A stretch of DNA of 64,000 nt from Archivesica marissinica (Eukaryota > Mollusca > Bivalvia > Venerida > Vesicomyidae), in the NCBI GenBank assembly GCA_014843695.1, contig CM026398.1, positions 12,161,584 to 12,225,583 of the forward strand. Reading direction: 5' to 3'. Under the pieces are notes generated by a model. The model saw only the letters and a program-made list of their open reading frames with translations, searched no databases and was not told the DNA's origin. A program made the position numbers and the translations under genes. Shown here one piece after another: positions 1 to 15,207 of this stretch. Position 1 is the stretch's first letter. Each line of letters begins with the position of its first letter.

Positions 1-1524
1 CATTGCTATTTATAATTAATGCAGCACAGGGTATTTACATTGCTATCTATAACTAATGCAACACAGTGTATTTATATTGCTATCTATAACTAATGCAGCA
101 CAGGGTATTTATATTTCTAGCTGTAACTAATGCAGCACATGGTATTTATATTGCTATCTATAATTAATGCAGCACGGGGTATTTACATTGCTATCTATGA
201 ATAATGCAGCATGGGGTATTTACATTGCTATCTATAATTAATGCAGCACATGGTATTTATATTGCTATCTATAATTAATGCAGCACAGGGTATTTACAGT
301 GTTATCTATAACTAATGCAGCACAGGTATTCATATTGCTATCTATAACTAATACAGCAAGGAGTATTTATATTGCTATCTATAATTAATGCAGCACGGGG
401 TATTTACATTGCTATCTATAAGTAATGAAGCACGGTGTATTTACATTGCTATCTATAATTAATGCAGCACAGGGTATTTACATTGCTATCTATAATTAAT
501 GCAGCACATGGTATTTAAATTGCTATCTATAACTAATGCAGCACATGGTATTTATATTGCTATCTATAACTAATGCAGCACAGATTATTTCTATTGCTAT
601 CGATAACTAATGCAGCACAGGGTATTTATATTGCTATCTATAACTAATGCAGCACGGGGTATTCATATTGCTATCTATAACTAATGCAGCACGGCGTATT
701 TATATTGCTATATATAATTAATGCAGCACGGGGTATTTATATTGCTATATATAACTAGTGCAGCACAGGGTATTTATATTGCTATTTATAATTAATGCAG
801 CACGGGGTATTTACATTGCTAACTATAATTAATGCAGCACGGGGTATTTACATTGCTATCTATAATTAATGCAGCACAGGGTATTTATGTTGCTCTCTAT
901 AACTAATGCAGCACATGGTATTTATATTGATATCTATAATTAATGCAGCACGGGGTATTTACATTGCTATTTATAATTAATGCAGCACGGGGTATTTACA
1001 TTGCTATCTATAACTAATGCAGCACAGGGTATTTATATTGCTATCTATAATTAATGCAGCACGGGGTATTTATATTGCTATCTATAAGTAATGTAGCACG
1101 GGGTATTTATATTGCTATCTATAATTAATGCAGCACGGGGTATTTATATTGCTATCTATAACTAATGCAGCACAGGGTATTTTTATTGTTATCTATAATT
1201 AATGCAGGGGTATTTATATTGCTATATATATTTAATGCAGCACGGGGTATTTATATTGCTATCTATAATTAATGCAGCACATGGTATTTATATTGATATC
1301 TATAATTAATGCAGGGTTATTTATATTGCTATCTATAATTATTGCAGGGTATTTATATTGCTATCTATGACTAATGCAGAACGGGGTATTTATATTGCTA
1401 TCTATAATTAATGCAGAACATGGTATTTATATTGCTATCTATAACTAATGCAGGGTATTTATATTGCTATATATAACTAATGCAGCACGTGGTATTTATA
1501 TTGCTATCTATAATTAATGCAGCA
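1..1524. repeat. 37-bp minisatellite array (about 41 copies, cut by window start)
   Basis: The 37-bp unit contains the core gctatctataattaatgcag followed by cacggggtatttatatt. It repeats from the first base with scattered substitutions (cacagg, cacggg or cacatgg; attaatg or actaatg) and a few shortened units near 1200-1460, where the cac segment is missing. The array continues to the left of the window. It abuts the next array directly at about 1524 with no unique DNA between. It carries frequent taa stops, and I see no coding potential. Confidence 0.95.
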
Positions 1525-2340
1525 GTGTTACCGGGATACACGCTACAGATACTATGTGGACATGTTGTTACCGGGATACACGCTACAGATACTATGTGGA
1601 CATGCTGTTACCGGGATATACGCTACAGTACATATACTATGTGCACATGTTGTTACCGGGATACACGCTACAGTACATATACTATGTGGACATGTTGTTA
1701 CCGGGATACACGCTTCAGATACTATGTGGATATGCTGTTACCGGGATACACGCTACATATACTATGTGCACATGTTGTTACCGGGATACACGCTACAGAT
1801 AATATGTGCACATGCTGTTACCGGGATACACGCTACATATACTATGTGGACATGCTGTTACCGGGATACACGCTACATATACTATGTGGACATGTTGTTA
1901 CCGGGATACACGCTACATATACTATGTGGACATGCTGTTACCGGGATACACGCTACATATACTATGTGGACATGCTGTTACCGGGATACACGCTACAGAT
2001 ACTATGTGGACATGCTGTTACCGGGATACACGCTACATATACTATGTACACATGCTGTTACCGGGATACACGCTACAGATACTATGTGGACATGCTGTTA
2101 CCGGGATACACGCTACATATACTATGTACACATGCTGTTACCGGGATACACGCTACAGATACTATGTGGACATGCTGTTACCGGGATACACGCTACAGAT
2201 AATATGTGCGCATGCTGTTACCGGGATACACGCTACATATACTATGTACACATGATGTTACCGGGATACACGCTACATATACTATGTGGACATGCTGTTA
2301 CTGGGATACACGCTACATATACTATGTGGACATGCTGTTA

Positions 2341-3410
2341 CCGGGATGCACGCTACAGATACTATGTGGACATGCTGTTACCGGGATACACGCTACAGAT
2401 ACCATATGGACATGATGTTACCGGGATACACGCTACAGATAATATGTACACATGCTGTTACCGGGATACACGCTACAGGTATTATGTGGACATGATGTTA
2501 CCGGGATACACGCTACAGATACTATGTACACATGCTGTTACCGGGATACACGCTGCATCTACTATTTGGACATGCTGTTACCGGGATACACACTACATAT
2601 ACTATGTACACATGCTGTTACCGGGATACACGCTACAGATACTATGTGGACATGCTGTTACCGGGATACACGCTACAGATACTATGTGGACATGCTGTTA
2701 CCGGGATACACGCTACATATACTATGTGCACATGCTGTTACCGGGATACACGCTACAGATACTATGTGGACATGCTGTTACCGGGATACACGCTACATAT
2801 GCTATGTGGACATGCTGTTACCGGGATACACGCTACATATACTATGTACACATGCTGTTACCGGGATACACGCTACAGATACTATGTGGACATGCCGTTA
2901 ACGGGATACACGCCACAGATACTATGTGGACATGCTGTTACCGGGATACACGCTACAGATACTATGTGGACATGCTGTTACCGGGAAACACGCTACATAT
3001 ACTATGTACACATGCTGTTACCGGGATTCACGCTACATATACTATGTACACATGCTGTTACCAGGATGCACGCTACATATACTATGTGCACATGCTGTTA
3101 CCGGGATACACGCTACAGATACCATGTACACATGCTGTTACCGGGATACACGCTACATATAATATGTGCACATTCTGTTACCGGGATACACGCTACATAT
3201 ACTATGTACACATGCTGTTACCGGGATACACGCTACATATACTATGTACACATGCTGTTACCGGGATACACGCTACAGGTACTATGTGGACATGTTGTTA
3301 CCGGGATACACGCTACATATACTATGTGGACATGCTGTTACCGGGATACACGCTACAGATACTATGTGGACATGCTGTTACCGGGATACACGCTACAGAT
3401 ACTATGTACA
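2341..3410. repeat. Higher-order block inside the 40-bp satellite, copy 1
   Basis: About 27 consecutive 40-bp units carry a distinctive string of private variants (ggatgcacgc, accatatgg, ctgcatctactatttgg, catgccgttaacggg, gggaaacacgc, gggattcacgc, cacattctg). The same string recurs in the same order 9177 bp downstream with only a few substitutions, so the block was copied as one piece. Confidence 0.85.
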
Positions 3411-6400
3411 CATGCTGTTACCGGGATATACGCTACAGTACATATACTATGTGCACATGTTGTTACCGGGATACACGCTACAGTACATATACTATGTGGA
3501 CATGTTGTTACCGGGATACACGCTACAGATACTATGTGGACATGCTGTTACCGGGATACACGCTACAGATACTATGTGCACATGCTGTTACCGGGATACA
3601 CGCTACATATACTATGTGGACATGCTGTTACCGGGATACACGCTACAGATATAATGTGCACATGTTGTTAACGGGATACACCCTACATATACTATGTGCA
3701 CATGCTGTTACCGGGATACACGCTACAGATACTATGTGCACATGATGTTACCGGGATACACGCTACATATACTATGTGCGCATGCTGTTACCGGGATACA
3801 CGCTACATATATTATGTACACATGATGTTACCGGGATACACGCTACAGATACTATGTGGTGATGCTGTTACCGGGATGGACGCTACAGATACTATGTGGA
3901 CATGTTGTTAACTGGATACACGCTACAGATACTATGTGGACATGTTGTTACCGGGATACACGTTACATATACTATGTACACATGCTGTTACCGGGATACA
4001 CGATACAGTACATATACTATGTGGACATGTTGTTACCGGGATGCACGCTTCAGATACTATGTGGATATGCTGTTACCGGTATACACGCTACATATACTAT
4101 GTGGACATGTTGTTACCGGGATGCACGCAACAGATAATATGTGGACATGCTGTTACCGGGATACACGCTACATATACTATGTGGACATGCTGTTACCGGG
4201 ATACACGCTACATATACTATGTGGACATGTTGTTACCGGGATACACGCTACATATAATATGTGGACATGCTGTTACCGGGATACACGCTACATATACTAT
4301 GTGGACATGCTGTTACCGGGATACACGCTACATATACTATGTACACATGCTGTTACCGGAATACACGCTACAGATACTATGTGCACATGTTGTTACCGGG
4401 ATACACGCTACAGATAATATGTGCGCATGCTGTTACCGGGATACACGCTACATATACTATGTACACATGATGTTACCGGGATACACGCTACATATACTAT
4501 GTGCACATGATGTTACCGGGATACACGCTACATATACTATGTTGTGTATATATGTGCACATGTTGTTACCGGGATACACGCTACAGATAATATGTGCGCA
4601 TGCTGTTACCGGGATACACGCTACATATACTATGTACACATGATGTTACCGGGATACACGCTACATATACTATGTGCACATGATGCTACCGGGATACACG
4701 CTACATATACTATGTGGACATGATGTTACCGGGATACACGCTACAGATAATATGTGCGCATGCTGTTACCGGGATACACGCTACATATACTATGTACACA
4801 TGATGTTACCGGGATACACGCTACAGATACTATGTGGACATGCTGTTACCGGTATGCACGCTACAGATACTATGTGGACATGTTGTTACCTGGATACATG
4901 CTACAGATACTATGTGGACATGTTGTTACCGGGATACACGCTACAGATACTATGTACACATGCTGTTACCGGGATATACGCTACAGTACATATACTATGT
5001 GCACATGTTGTTACCGGGATACACGCTACAGTACATATACTATGTGGACATGTTGTTACCGGGATGCACGCTTCAGATACTATGTGGATATGCTGTTACC
5101 GGTATACACGCTACATATACTATGTGGACATGTTGTTACCGGGATGCATGCTACAGATAATATGTGGACATGCTGTTACCGGGATACACGCTACATATAC
5201 TATGTGGACATGCTGTTACCGGGATACACGCTACATATACTATGTGGACATGTTGTTACCGGGATACACGCTACAGATACTATGTGGACATGCTGTTACC
5301 GGGATACACGCTACATATACTATGTGGACATGCTGTTACCGGGATACACGCTACATATACTATGTGGACATGCTGTTACCGGGATACACGCTACAGATAC
5401 TATGTGGACATGCTGTTACCGGGATACACGCTACAGATACTATGTACACATGCTGTTACCGGGATACACGCTACAGATACTATGTGGACATGCTGTTACC
5501 GGGATACACGCTACATATACTATGTACACATGATGTTACCGGGATACACGCTACAGATACTATGTGGACATGCTGTTACCGGGATACACGCTACATATAC
5601 TATGTGGACATGCTGTTACCGGGATACACGCTACAGATACTATGTGGACATGCTGTTACCGGGATACACGCTACATATACTATGTGGACATGCTGTTACC
5701 GGGATACACGCTACAGATACTATGTGGACATGCTGTTACCGGGATACACGCTACATATACTATGTGGACATGCTGTTACCGGGATACACGCTACAGATAC
5801 TATGTGGACATGCTGTTACCGGGATACACGCTACATATACTATGTACACATGCTGTTACGGGATACACGCTACATATACTATGGACATGCTGTTACCGGG
5901 ATACACGCTACATATACTATGTGCACATGCTGTTACCGGGATACACGCTACATATACTATGTGGCATGCTGTTACCGGGATACACGCTACATATACTATG
6001 TACACATGCTGTTACCGGGATACACGCTACAGATACTATGTGGACATGTGTTACGGGATACGCTACAGATACTATGTGGACATGCTGTTACCGGGATACA
6101 CGCTACAGATACTATGTGGACATGCTGTTACCGGGATACACGCTACATATACTATGTACACATGCTGTTACCGGGATACACCTACAGTACATATACTATG
6201 TGGACATGCTGTTACCGGGATACACGCTACAGATACTATGTGGACATGCTGTTACCGGGATACACGCTACAGATACTATGTGGACATGTGTTACCGGGAT
6301 ACACGCTACAGATACTATGTGCACATGCTGTTACCGGGATACACGCTACATATACTATGTGGACATGCTGTTACCGGGATACACGCTACAGATACTATGT

Positions 6401-9400
6401 GGACATGCTGTTACCGGGATACACGCTACAGATACTATGTGGACATGCTGTTACCGGGATACACGCTACATATACTATGTGGACATGCTGTTACCGGGAT
6501 ACACGCTACATATACTATGTACACATGCTGTTACCGGGATACACGCTACATATACTATGTGGACATGCTGTTACCGGGATACACGCTACAGATACTATGT
6601 GCACATGCTGTTACCGGGATACACGCTACATATACTATGTGGACATGCTGTTACCGGGATACACGCTACAGATACTATGTGCACATGCTGTTACCGGGAT
6701 ACACGCTACATATACTATGTGGACATGCTGTTACCGGGATACACGCTACATATACTATGTACACATGCTGTTACCGGGATACACGCTACATATACTATGT
6801 GCACATGCTGTTACCGGGATACACGCTACAGATACTATGTGCACATGCTGTTACCGGGATACACGCTACAGATACTATGTGGACATGTTGTTACCGGGAT
6901 ACACGCTACAGATACTATGTGGACATGTTGTTACCGGGATACACGCTACAGATACTATGTACACATGCTGTTACCGGGATATACGCTACAGTACATATAC
7001 TATGTGCACATGTTGTTACCGGGATACACGCTACAGTACATATACTATGTGGACATGTTGTTACCGGGATGCACGCTTCAGATACTATGTGGATATGCTG
7101 TTACCGTTATACACGCTACATATACTATGTGGACATGTTGTTACCGGGATGCATGCTACAGATAATATGTGGACATGCTGTTACCGGGATACACGCTACA
7201 TATACTATGTGGACATGCTGTTACCGGGATACACGCTACATATACTATGTGGACATGTTGTTACCGGGATACACGCTACATATACTATGTGGACATGCTG
7301 TTACCGGGATACACGCTACATATACTATGTGGACATGCTGTTACCGGGATACACGCTACATATACTATGTGGACATGCTGTTACTGGGATGCACGCTACA
7401 GATACTATGTGGACATGCTGTTACCGGGATACACGCTACAGATACTATGTACATAATGCTGTTACCGGGATACACGCTACAGATACTATGTGGACATGCT
7501 GTTACCGGGATACACGCTACATATACTATGTACATATGATGTTACCTGGATACACGCTACATATACTATGTGGACATGCTGTTACCGGGATACACGCTAC
7601 ATATACTATGTGGACATGCTGTTACCGGGATGCACGCTACAGATACGATGTGGACATGCTGTTACCGGGATACACGCTACAGATACTATGTGGACATGCT
7701 GTTACCGGGATACACGCTACAGATACTATGTGGACATGATGTTACCGGGATACACGCTAAATATACTATGTACACATGCTGTTACCGGGATACACGCTAC
7801 AAATACTATGTACACATGCTGTTACCGGGATACACGCTACATATACTATGTACACATGCTGTTACCGGGATACACGCTACAGTTACTATGTACACATGCT
7901 GTTACCGGGATACACGCTACATATACTATGTACACATGCTGTTACCGGGATACACGCTACAGGTACTATGTGGAAATGTTGTTACCGGGATTCACGCTAC
8001 AGATACTATGTACACATGCTGTTACCGGGATATACGCTACAGTACATATACTATGTGCACATGTTGTTACCGGGATACACACTACAGTACATATACTATG
8101 TGCACATGTTGTTACCGGGATACACGCTACAGATACTATGTGGACATGCTGTTATCGGGATACACGCTACAGATATAATGTGCACATGTTGTTAACGGGA
8201 TACACCCTACATATACTATGTGCACATGCTGTTACCGGGATACACGCTACATATACTATGTGGACATGCTGTTACCGGGATACACGCTACAGATACTATG
8301 TGGACATGCTGTTACCGGGATACACGCTACAGATACTATGTGGACATGCTGTTACCGGGATACACGCTACATATACTATGTGGACGTGATGTTACCGGGA
8401 TACACGCTACATATACTATGTGCACATGGTGTTACCGGGATACACGCTACAGATACTATGTGCACATGCTGTTACCGGGATACACGCTACATATACTATG
8501 TGCACATGGTGTTACCGGGATACACGCTACATATACTATGTACACATGATGTTACCGGGATACACGCTACATATACTATGTGCACATGCTGTTAACCGGA
8601 TACACGCTACATATAATATGTGGACATGCTGTTACCGGGATACACGCTACATATACTATGTGGACATGCTGTTACCGGGATACACGCTACATATACTATG
8701 TGGACATGTTGTTACCGGGATACACGCTACAGATACTATGTGGACATGCTGTTACCGGGATACACGCTACATATACTATGTACATATGATGTTACCGGGA
8801 TACACGCTACATATACTATGTGCACATGCTGTTACCGGGATACACGCTACAGATACTATGTGGACATGCTGTTACCGGGATACACGCTACAGTACATATA
8901 CTATGTGGACATGATGTTACCGGGATACACGCTACAGATATTATGTGCACATGCTGTTACCGGGATACACTCTACATATACTATGTGCACATGCTGTTAC
9001 CGGGATACACGCTACAGATACTATGTGGACATGCTGTTACCGGGATACACGCTACATATGCTATGTGGACATGCTGTTACCGGGATACACGCTACAGATA
9101 CTATGTGGACATGCTGTTACCGGGATACACGCTACATATACTATGTGGACGTGATGTTACCGGGATACACGCTACATATACTATGTGCACATGGTGTTAC
9201 CGGGATACACGCTACAGATACTATGTGCACATGCTGTTACCGGGATACACGCTACATATACTATGTGCACATGGTGTTACCGGGATACACGCTACATATA
9301 CTATGTACACATGATGTTACCGGGATACACGCTACATATACTATGTGCACATGCTGTTAACCGGATACACGCTACATATAATATGTGGACATGCTGTTAC

Positions 9401-11517
9401 CGGGATACACGCTACATATACTATGTGGACATGCTGTTACCGGGATACACGCTACATATACTATGTGGACATGCTGTTACCGGGATACACGCTACAGATA
9501 CTATGTGGACATGCTGTTACCGGGATACACGCTACATATACTATGTACACATGCTGTTACCGGGATACACGCTACAGATACTATGTGGACATGCTGTTAC
9601 CGGGATACACGCTACAGATACTATGTGGACATGCTGTTACCGGGATACACGCTACAGATACTATGTGGACATGCTGTTACCGGGATACACGCTACAGATA
9701 CTATGTGGACATGCTGTTACCGGGATACACGCTACATATACTATGTGCACATGCTGTTACCGGGATACACGCTACAGATACTATGTGGACATGCTGTTAC
9801 CGGGATACACGCTACATATGCTATGTGGACATGCTGTTACCGGGATACACGCTACAGATACTATGTGGACATGCTGTTACCGGGATACACGCTACATATA
9901 CTGTGTACACATGCTGTTACCGGGATACACGCTACAGATACTATGCGGACATGCTGTTACCGGGATACACGCCACAGATACTATGTGGACATGCTGTTAC
10001 CGGGATACACGCTACAGATACTATGTGGACATGCTGTTACCGGGATACACGCTACAGATACTATGTGGACATGCTGTTACCGGGATACACGCTACATATA
10101 CTATGTGCACATGCTGTTACCGGGATACACGCTACAGATACTATGTGGACATGCTGTTACCGGGATACACGCTACATATGCTATGTGGACATACTGTTAC
10201 CGGGATACACGCTACATATACTATGTACATATGATGTTACCGGGATACACGCTACAGATACTATGTGGACATGCTGTTACCGGGATACACGCTACAGATA
10301 CTATGTGGACATGCTGTTACCGGGATACACGCTACATATACTATGTGCACATGCTGTTACCGGGATACACGCTGCAGATACTATGTGGACATGCTGTTAC
10401 CGGGATACACGCTACATATGCTATGTGGACATGCTGTTACCGGGATATACGCTATGGATACTATGTGAACATGCTGTTACCGGGATACACGTCACATATA
10501 CTATGTGGACATGCTGTTACCGGGATACACGCTACAGATACTATGTGCACAGGCTGTTACCGGGATACACGCTACATATACTATGTGGACATACTGTTAC
10601 CGGGATACACGCTACAGATAATATGTGGATATGCTGTTACCGGGATACACGCTACAGATATTATGTGGACATGCTGTTACCGGGATACACGCTACATATA
10701 CTATGTGGACGTGATGTTACCGGGATACACGCTACATATACTATGTGCACATGGTGTTACCGGGATACACGCTACAGATACTATGTGCACATGCTGTTAC
10801 CGGGATACACGCTACATATACTATGTGCACATGGTGTTACCGGGATACACGCTACATATACTATGTACACATGATGTTACCGGGATACACGCTACATATA
10901 CTATGTGCACATGCTGTTAACCGGATACACGCTACATATAATATGTGGACATGCTGTTACCGGGATACACGCTACATATACTATGTGGACATGCTGTTAC
11001 CGGGATACACGCTACATATACTATGTGGACATGTTGTTACCGGGATACACGCTACAGATACTATGTGACATGCTGTTACCGGGATACACGCTACATATAC
11101 TATGTCATATGATGTTACCGGGATACACGCTACATATACTATGTGGACATGCTGTTACCGGGATACACGCTACAGATACTATGTGGACATGCTGTTACCG
11201 GGATACACGCTACAGATACTATGTGCACATGATGTTACCGGGATACACGCTACATATACTATGTGCACATGCTGTTACCGGGATACACGCTACATATACT
11301 ATGTGGACATGCTGTTACCGGGATACACGCTACAGATACTATGTGGACATGCTGTTACCGGGATACACGCTACATATACTATGTGGACATGCTGTTACCG
11401 GGATACACGCTACAGATACTATGTGGACATGCTGTTACCGGGATACACGCTACATATACTATGTGCACATGCTGTTACCGGGATACACGCTACAGATACT
11501 ATGTGGACATGCTGTTA

Positions 11518-12560
11518 CCGGGATGCACGCTACAGATACTATGTGGACATGCTGTTACCGGGATACACGCTACAGATACCATATGGACATGATGTTACCG
11601 GGATACACGCTACAGATAATATGTACACATGCTGTTACCGGGATACACGCTACAGGTATTATGTGGACATGATGTTACCGGGATACACGCTACAGATACT
11701 ATGTACACATGCTGTTACCGGGATACACGCTGCATCTACTATTTGGACATGCTGTTACCGGGATACACACTACATATACTATGTACACATGCTGTTACCG
11801 GGATACACGCTACAGATACTATGTGGACATGCTGTTACCGGGATACACGCTACAGATACTATGTGGACATGCTGTTACCGGGATACACGCTACATATACT
11901 ATGTGCACATGCTGTTACCGGGATACACGCTACAGATACTATGTGGACATGCTGTTACCGGGATACACGCTACATATGCTATGTGGACATGCTGTTACCG
12001 GGATACACGCTACATATACTATGTACACATGCTGTTACCGGGATACACGCTACAGATACTATGTGGACATGCCGTTAACGGGATACACGCCACAGATACT
12101 ATGTGGACATGCTGTTACCGGGATACACGCTACAGATACTATGTGGACATGCTGTTACCGGGAAACACGCTACATATACTATGTACACATGCTGTTACCG
12201 GGATTCACGCTACATATACTATGTACACATGCTGTTACCGGGATGCACGCTACATATACTATGTGCACATGCTGTTACCGGGATGCACGCTACAGATACT
12301 ATGTACACATGCTGTTACCGGGATACACGCTACATATAATATGTGCACATTCTGTTACCGGGATACACGCTACATATACTATGTACACATGCTGTTACCG
12401 GGATACACGCTACCTATACTATGTACACATGCTGTTACCGGGCTACACGCTACAGGTACTATGTGGACATGTTGTTACCGGGATACACGCTACATATACT
12501 ATGTGGACATGCTGTTACCGGGATACACGCTACAGATACTATGTGGACATGCTGTTTCCG
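11518..12560. repeat. Higher-order block inside the 40-bp satellite, copy 2
   Basis: This is the second copy of the block at 2341, displaced by 9177 bp. Differences are isolated: for example ccaggatgcacg at 3061 reads ccgggatgcacg here, ccgggataca at 3241-3270 reads ccgggctaca here, and near 12557 one unit has been lost before the doublet of 45-bp units. The match is close enough to imply recent duplication or gene conversion. Confidence 0.85.
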
Positions 12561-13338
12561 GGATACACACTACAGTACATATACTATGTGCACATGTTGT
12601 TACCGGGATACACGCTACAGTACATATACTATGTGCACATGTTGTTACCGGGATACACTCTACAGATACTATGTGGACATGCTGTTACCGGGATACACGC
12701 TACAGATACTATGTGCACATGCTGTTACCGGGTTACACGCTACATATACTATGTGCACATGCTGTTACCGGGATACACGCTGCAGATACTATGTGGACAT
12801 GCTGTTACCGGGATACACGCTACAGATACTATGTGGACATGCTGTTACCGGGATACACGCTACAGTACATATACTATGTGGACATGATGTTACCGGGATA
12901 CACGCTACAGATACTATGTGCACATGCTGTTACCGGGATACACGCTACATATACTATGTGGACATGTTATTACGGGATACACGCTACAGATACCATGTAC
13001 ACATGCTGTTACCGGGATACACGCTACATATACTATGTGGACATGCTGTTACCGGGATACGCGCTACATATACTATGTGGACATGCTGTTACCGGGATAC
13101 ACGCTACAGATACTATGTGGACATGCTGTTACCGGGATACACGCTACATATACTATGTACACATGCTGTTACCGGGATACACGCTACATATACTATGTAC
13201 ACATGCTGTTACCGGGATACATGCTACATATACTATGTACACATGCTGTTACCGGGATACACGCTACATATAGTATGTGGACATGCTGTTACCGGAATAC
13301 ACGCTACAGTACATATACTATGTGGACATGATGTTACC

Positions 13339-13628
13339 GACGCACATACATATAAGCGATTAAGATGTGTTCGGGTACGGAAGTGATTAACCGACGCACA
13401 TGTATAGAAGCGATTAAGATGTGTACGGGTACGGAAGTGATTAACCGACGCACATGTACATGTATATAAGCGATTAAGATGTGTACGGGTACGAAAGTGA
13501 TTAACCGACGCACATGTATATAAGCGATTAAGATGTGTACGGGTACGGAAGTGATTAACCGATGCACATGTATATAAGCGATTAAGATGTGTACGGGTAC
13601 GAAAGTGATTAACCGACGCACACATGTA
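13339..13628. repeat. 54-bp tandem repeat, about 5 copies
   Basis: The unit contains gattaaccgacgcacatgta, then tataagcgattaagatgtgtacgggtacggaagt. One copy is 60 bp because acatgt is doubled (near 13450). It joins the 40-bp satellite without a spacer at the shared bases ttaccg. The minus strand is open across the array, but the peptide only mirrors the repeat. Confidence 0.9.
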
Positions 13629-14144
13629 ATACATGATAAGCTGCGCATAGGTGATTAGTCGATGGACTTTACCTCTATGTGTCTGTTCAGTACATCAGTA
13701 GTTTTTCTAAAACATAATATGTCCCTTGTGCTATGTATGAGAGACAGCTCTAATGTTCTATTACCTCCCTTGGCAGATAAAGTCCGATTTATTTCTAATT
13801 TTGTGAATAGGTAGGTCCTTTTAGTTAGAGTCCCTTTGTTGCTCCCTAACCAGATGGTGCCGTGTGATAAATGTGATTATATCCAAATCGTGCTAATTAA
13901 CTGAAAACATTATTTTACAAATAAGTACCCATTGCATAATTATACTGTATGAGATATGTCGAGATGTGGTAATTTAAAACTCTTAAGAAGCGATAGTGGA
14001 ATAGAATTGCTAGCATGTTGTGCAAAGGAAACAACGATAAAAACAGAGGAAAACACTTAATATGACCTATCTACTTTTAGAGAGTATCCAGGGGGTAGTA
14101 ACTGACCGAGGTCTCTCATTAAAGTGCTATGTCATGGACGTCAT
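13629..14144. other. Non-repetitive AT-rich stretch, nothing recognised
   Basis: Single-copy-looking AT-rich sequence without a convincing open frame, splice-site-bounded exon or RNA gene. I see nothing further in it. Confidence 0.6.
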
Positions 14145-14312
14145 GAAAGCGCAGTGGTAGGTGCGAACGTCCCGGAGTTCGCGCCCAGCTGGCGCTGTCA
14201 CGATTGTGTACTTAGGCAAGGCACTTAAATTCCAAATTGCCTCTTCCATAAATGGATTCAATCTAGCATTGTACAAACATGTTTCGCAATCGAGCTAAAA
14301 TAAATGTGGACA
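14145..14312 (+). mobile_element. tRNA-derived SINE, copy 1 of a family with a conserved tail
   Basis: A region like a tRNA internal promoter is visible: gcagtggtaggtgcg resembles an A box, and gagttcgcgccc about 30 bp on resembles a B box. After this come ttaggcaaggcacttaaatt and then a tail, gtttcgcaatcgagctaaaa plus taaatgtg (14281-14308). The same order and an identical 28-base tail occur in a second element at 23706-23968. The ggcaaggcactt segment resembles central domains shared by SINEs of many invertebrates (from memory, not searched). It lies antisense to the CPEB gene. Confidence 0.7.
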
Positions 14313-14902
14313 CACTAAAGTATTCTTTTCTTTAATTACAGTTGACAATATTAACTTGTTAACACTTATTTTCTCTTGGCCTATAATTAGTCAATTGGTC
14401 TTTAATTTTAAAGTATCTGGCTATGTGTATTTGTTCTCAACACGAACGATCTTAAGAATAATTTTGTCCTACTTGAAACTCACTTCAAAGAAATATTTTT
14501 AAAATGCGTCATTTTCATGCGAAGAAGATCTTTTTGTACTATAAAGATAACACATTTCACGATGAACACTCAGAGCATATTTGTTTTCGTTGCTTATTTA
14601 ACCTTCCGTGAGTCGTTATGAAATCCGACTTGTTCATATTCTTCTGATCTCGCTCTTTTAGCTGACCTTTTCCACTTGAGTCGCGTTTTAAACCACTACA
14701 GTTTAACACTCGGCGTAGCAGCCATTATATGCGGCACATCGTCTTGGGTTTCAGAGTGTTTCAATAAGTGAACAATTAGGGTACTAATACGATCGTGTCG
14801 CTACTGGTTAACCCAGTGCGATCTACCCTCAACTCTAATTAATAAAGGATTACTCCTGGATTGATGACTGCTGGTGTAATATGAGAAGGCTATAGCGGTG
14901 GC
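14313..14902. other. Non-repetitive stretch, nothing recognised
   Basis: AT-rich sequence with no repeat I can resolve and no exon-like frame with flanking splice sites. The edge at 14903 passes into a short tandem repeat. Confidence 0.55.
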
Positions 14903-15126
14903 GTTGACACCTATATGAAACTGCATCTGCAGTGACACGTATTTGAAAGTCCAACTACAGTGACACGTATTTGAAAGTTCAACTACAGTGACACGTATTT
15001 GAAAGTCCAACTACAGTGACACGTATTTGAAAGTCCAACTACAGTGACACGTATTTGAAAGTCCAACTACAGTGACACGTATTTAAAAGTCCAACTACAG
15101 TGACACGTATTTGGAAGTCCAACTAC
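14903..15126. repeat. 28-bp tandem repeat, 8 copies
   Basis: The unit is agtgacacgtatttgaaagt followed by ccaactac. Six or seven copies are near-perfect. The first copy (14903-14930) is degenerate and shows the presumed ancestral edge. Confidence 0.9.
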
Positions 15127-15207
15127 GGATTGCGGTTGTGGAATTAAGAAGAGTTAATGTTGCTGACAGCTTTAAATTTGTAGATGTACTGTGTCACTGT
15201 ATGTACG

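Larger units (their letters stand above)
1525..13338. repeat. 40-bp satellite array, about 295 copies, with higher-order structure
   Basis: The 40-bp unit begins tgttaccgggatacacgcta and continues with cagata or catata, then ctatgtggacatgc (also gtgcac and gtacac). A 45-bp variant, in which cagata is replaced by cagtacatata, recurs as adjacent pairs. The consensus has no taa, tag or tga in any plus-strand phase, so long open frames (over 1000 codons) appear automatically. Because 40 is not a multiple of 3, each translates as a 40-residue cycle through all three phases. Variant units such as gataatatg break the frames. I regard it as non-coding satellite. Blocks of variant units recur at fixed offsets, showing segmental amplification inside the array. 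Confidence 0.95.

Noticed and set aside
4674..7739. A plus-strand frame of about 1000 codons in the 40-bp satellite
   Set aside because: Same reason: the unit has no stop in any plus-strand phase, and overlapping frames are open simultaneously.
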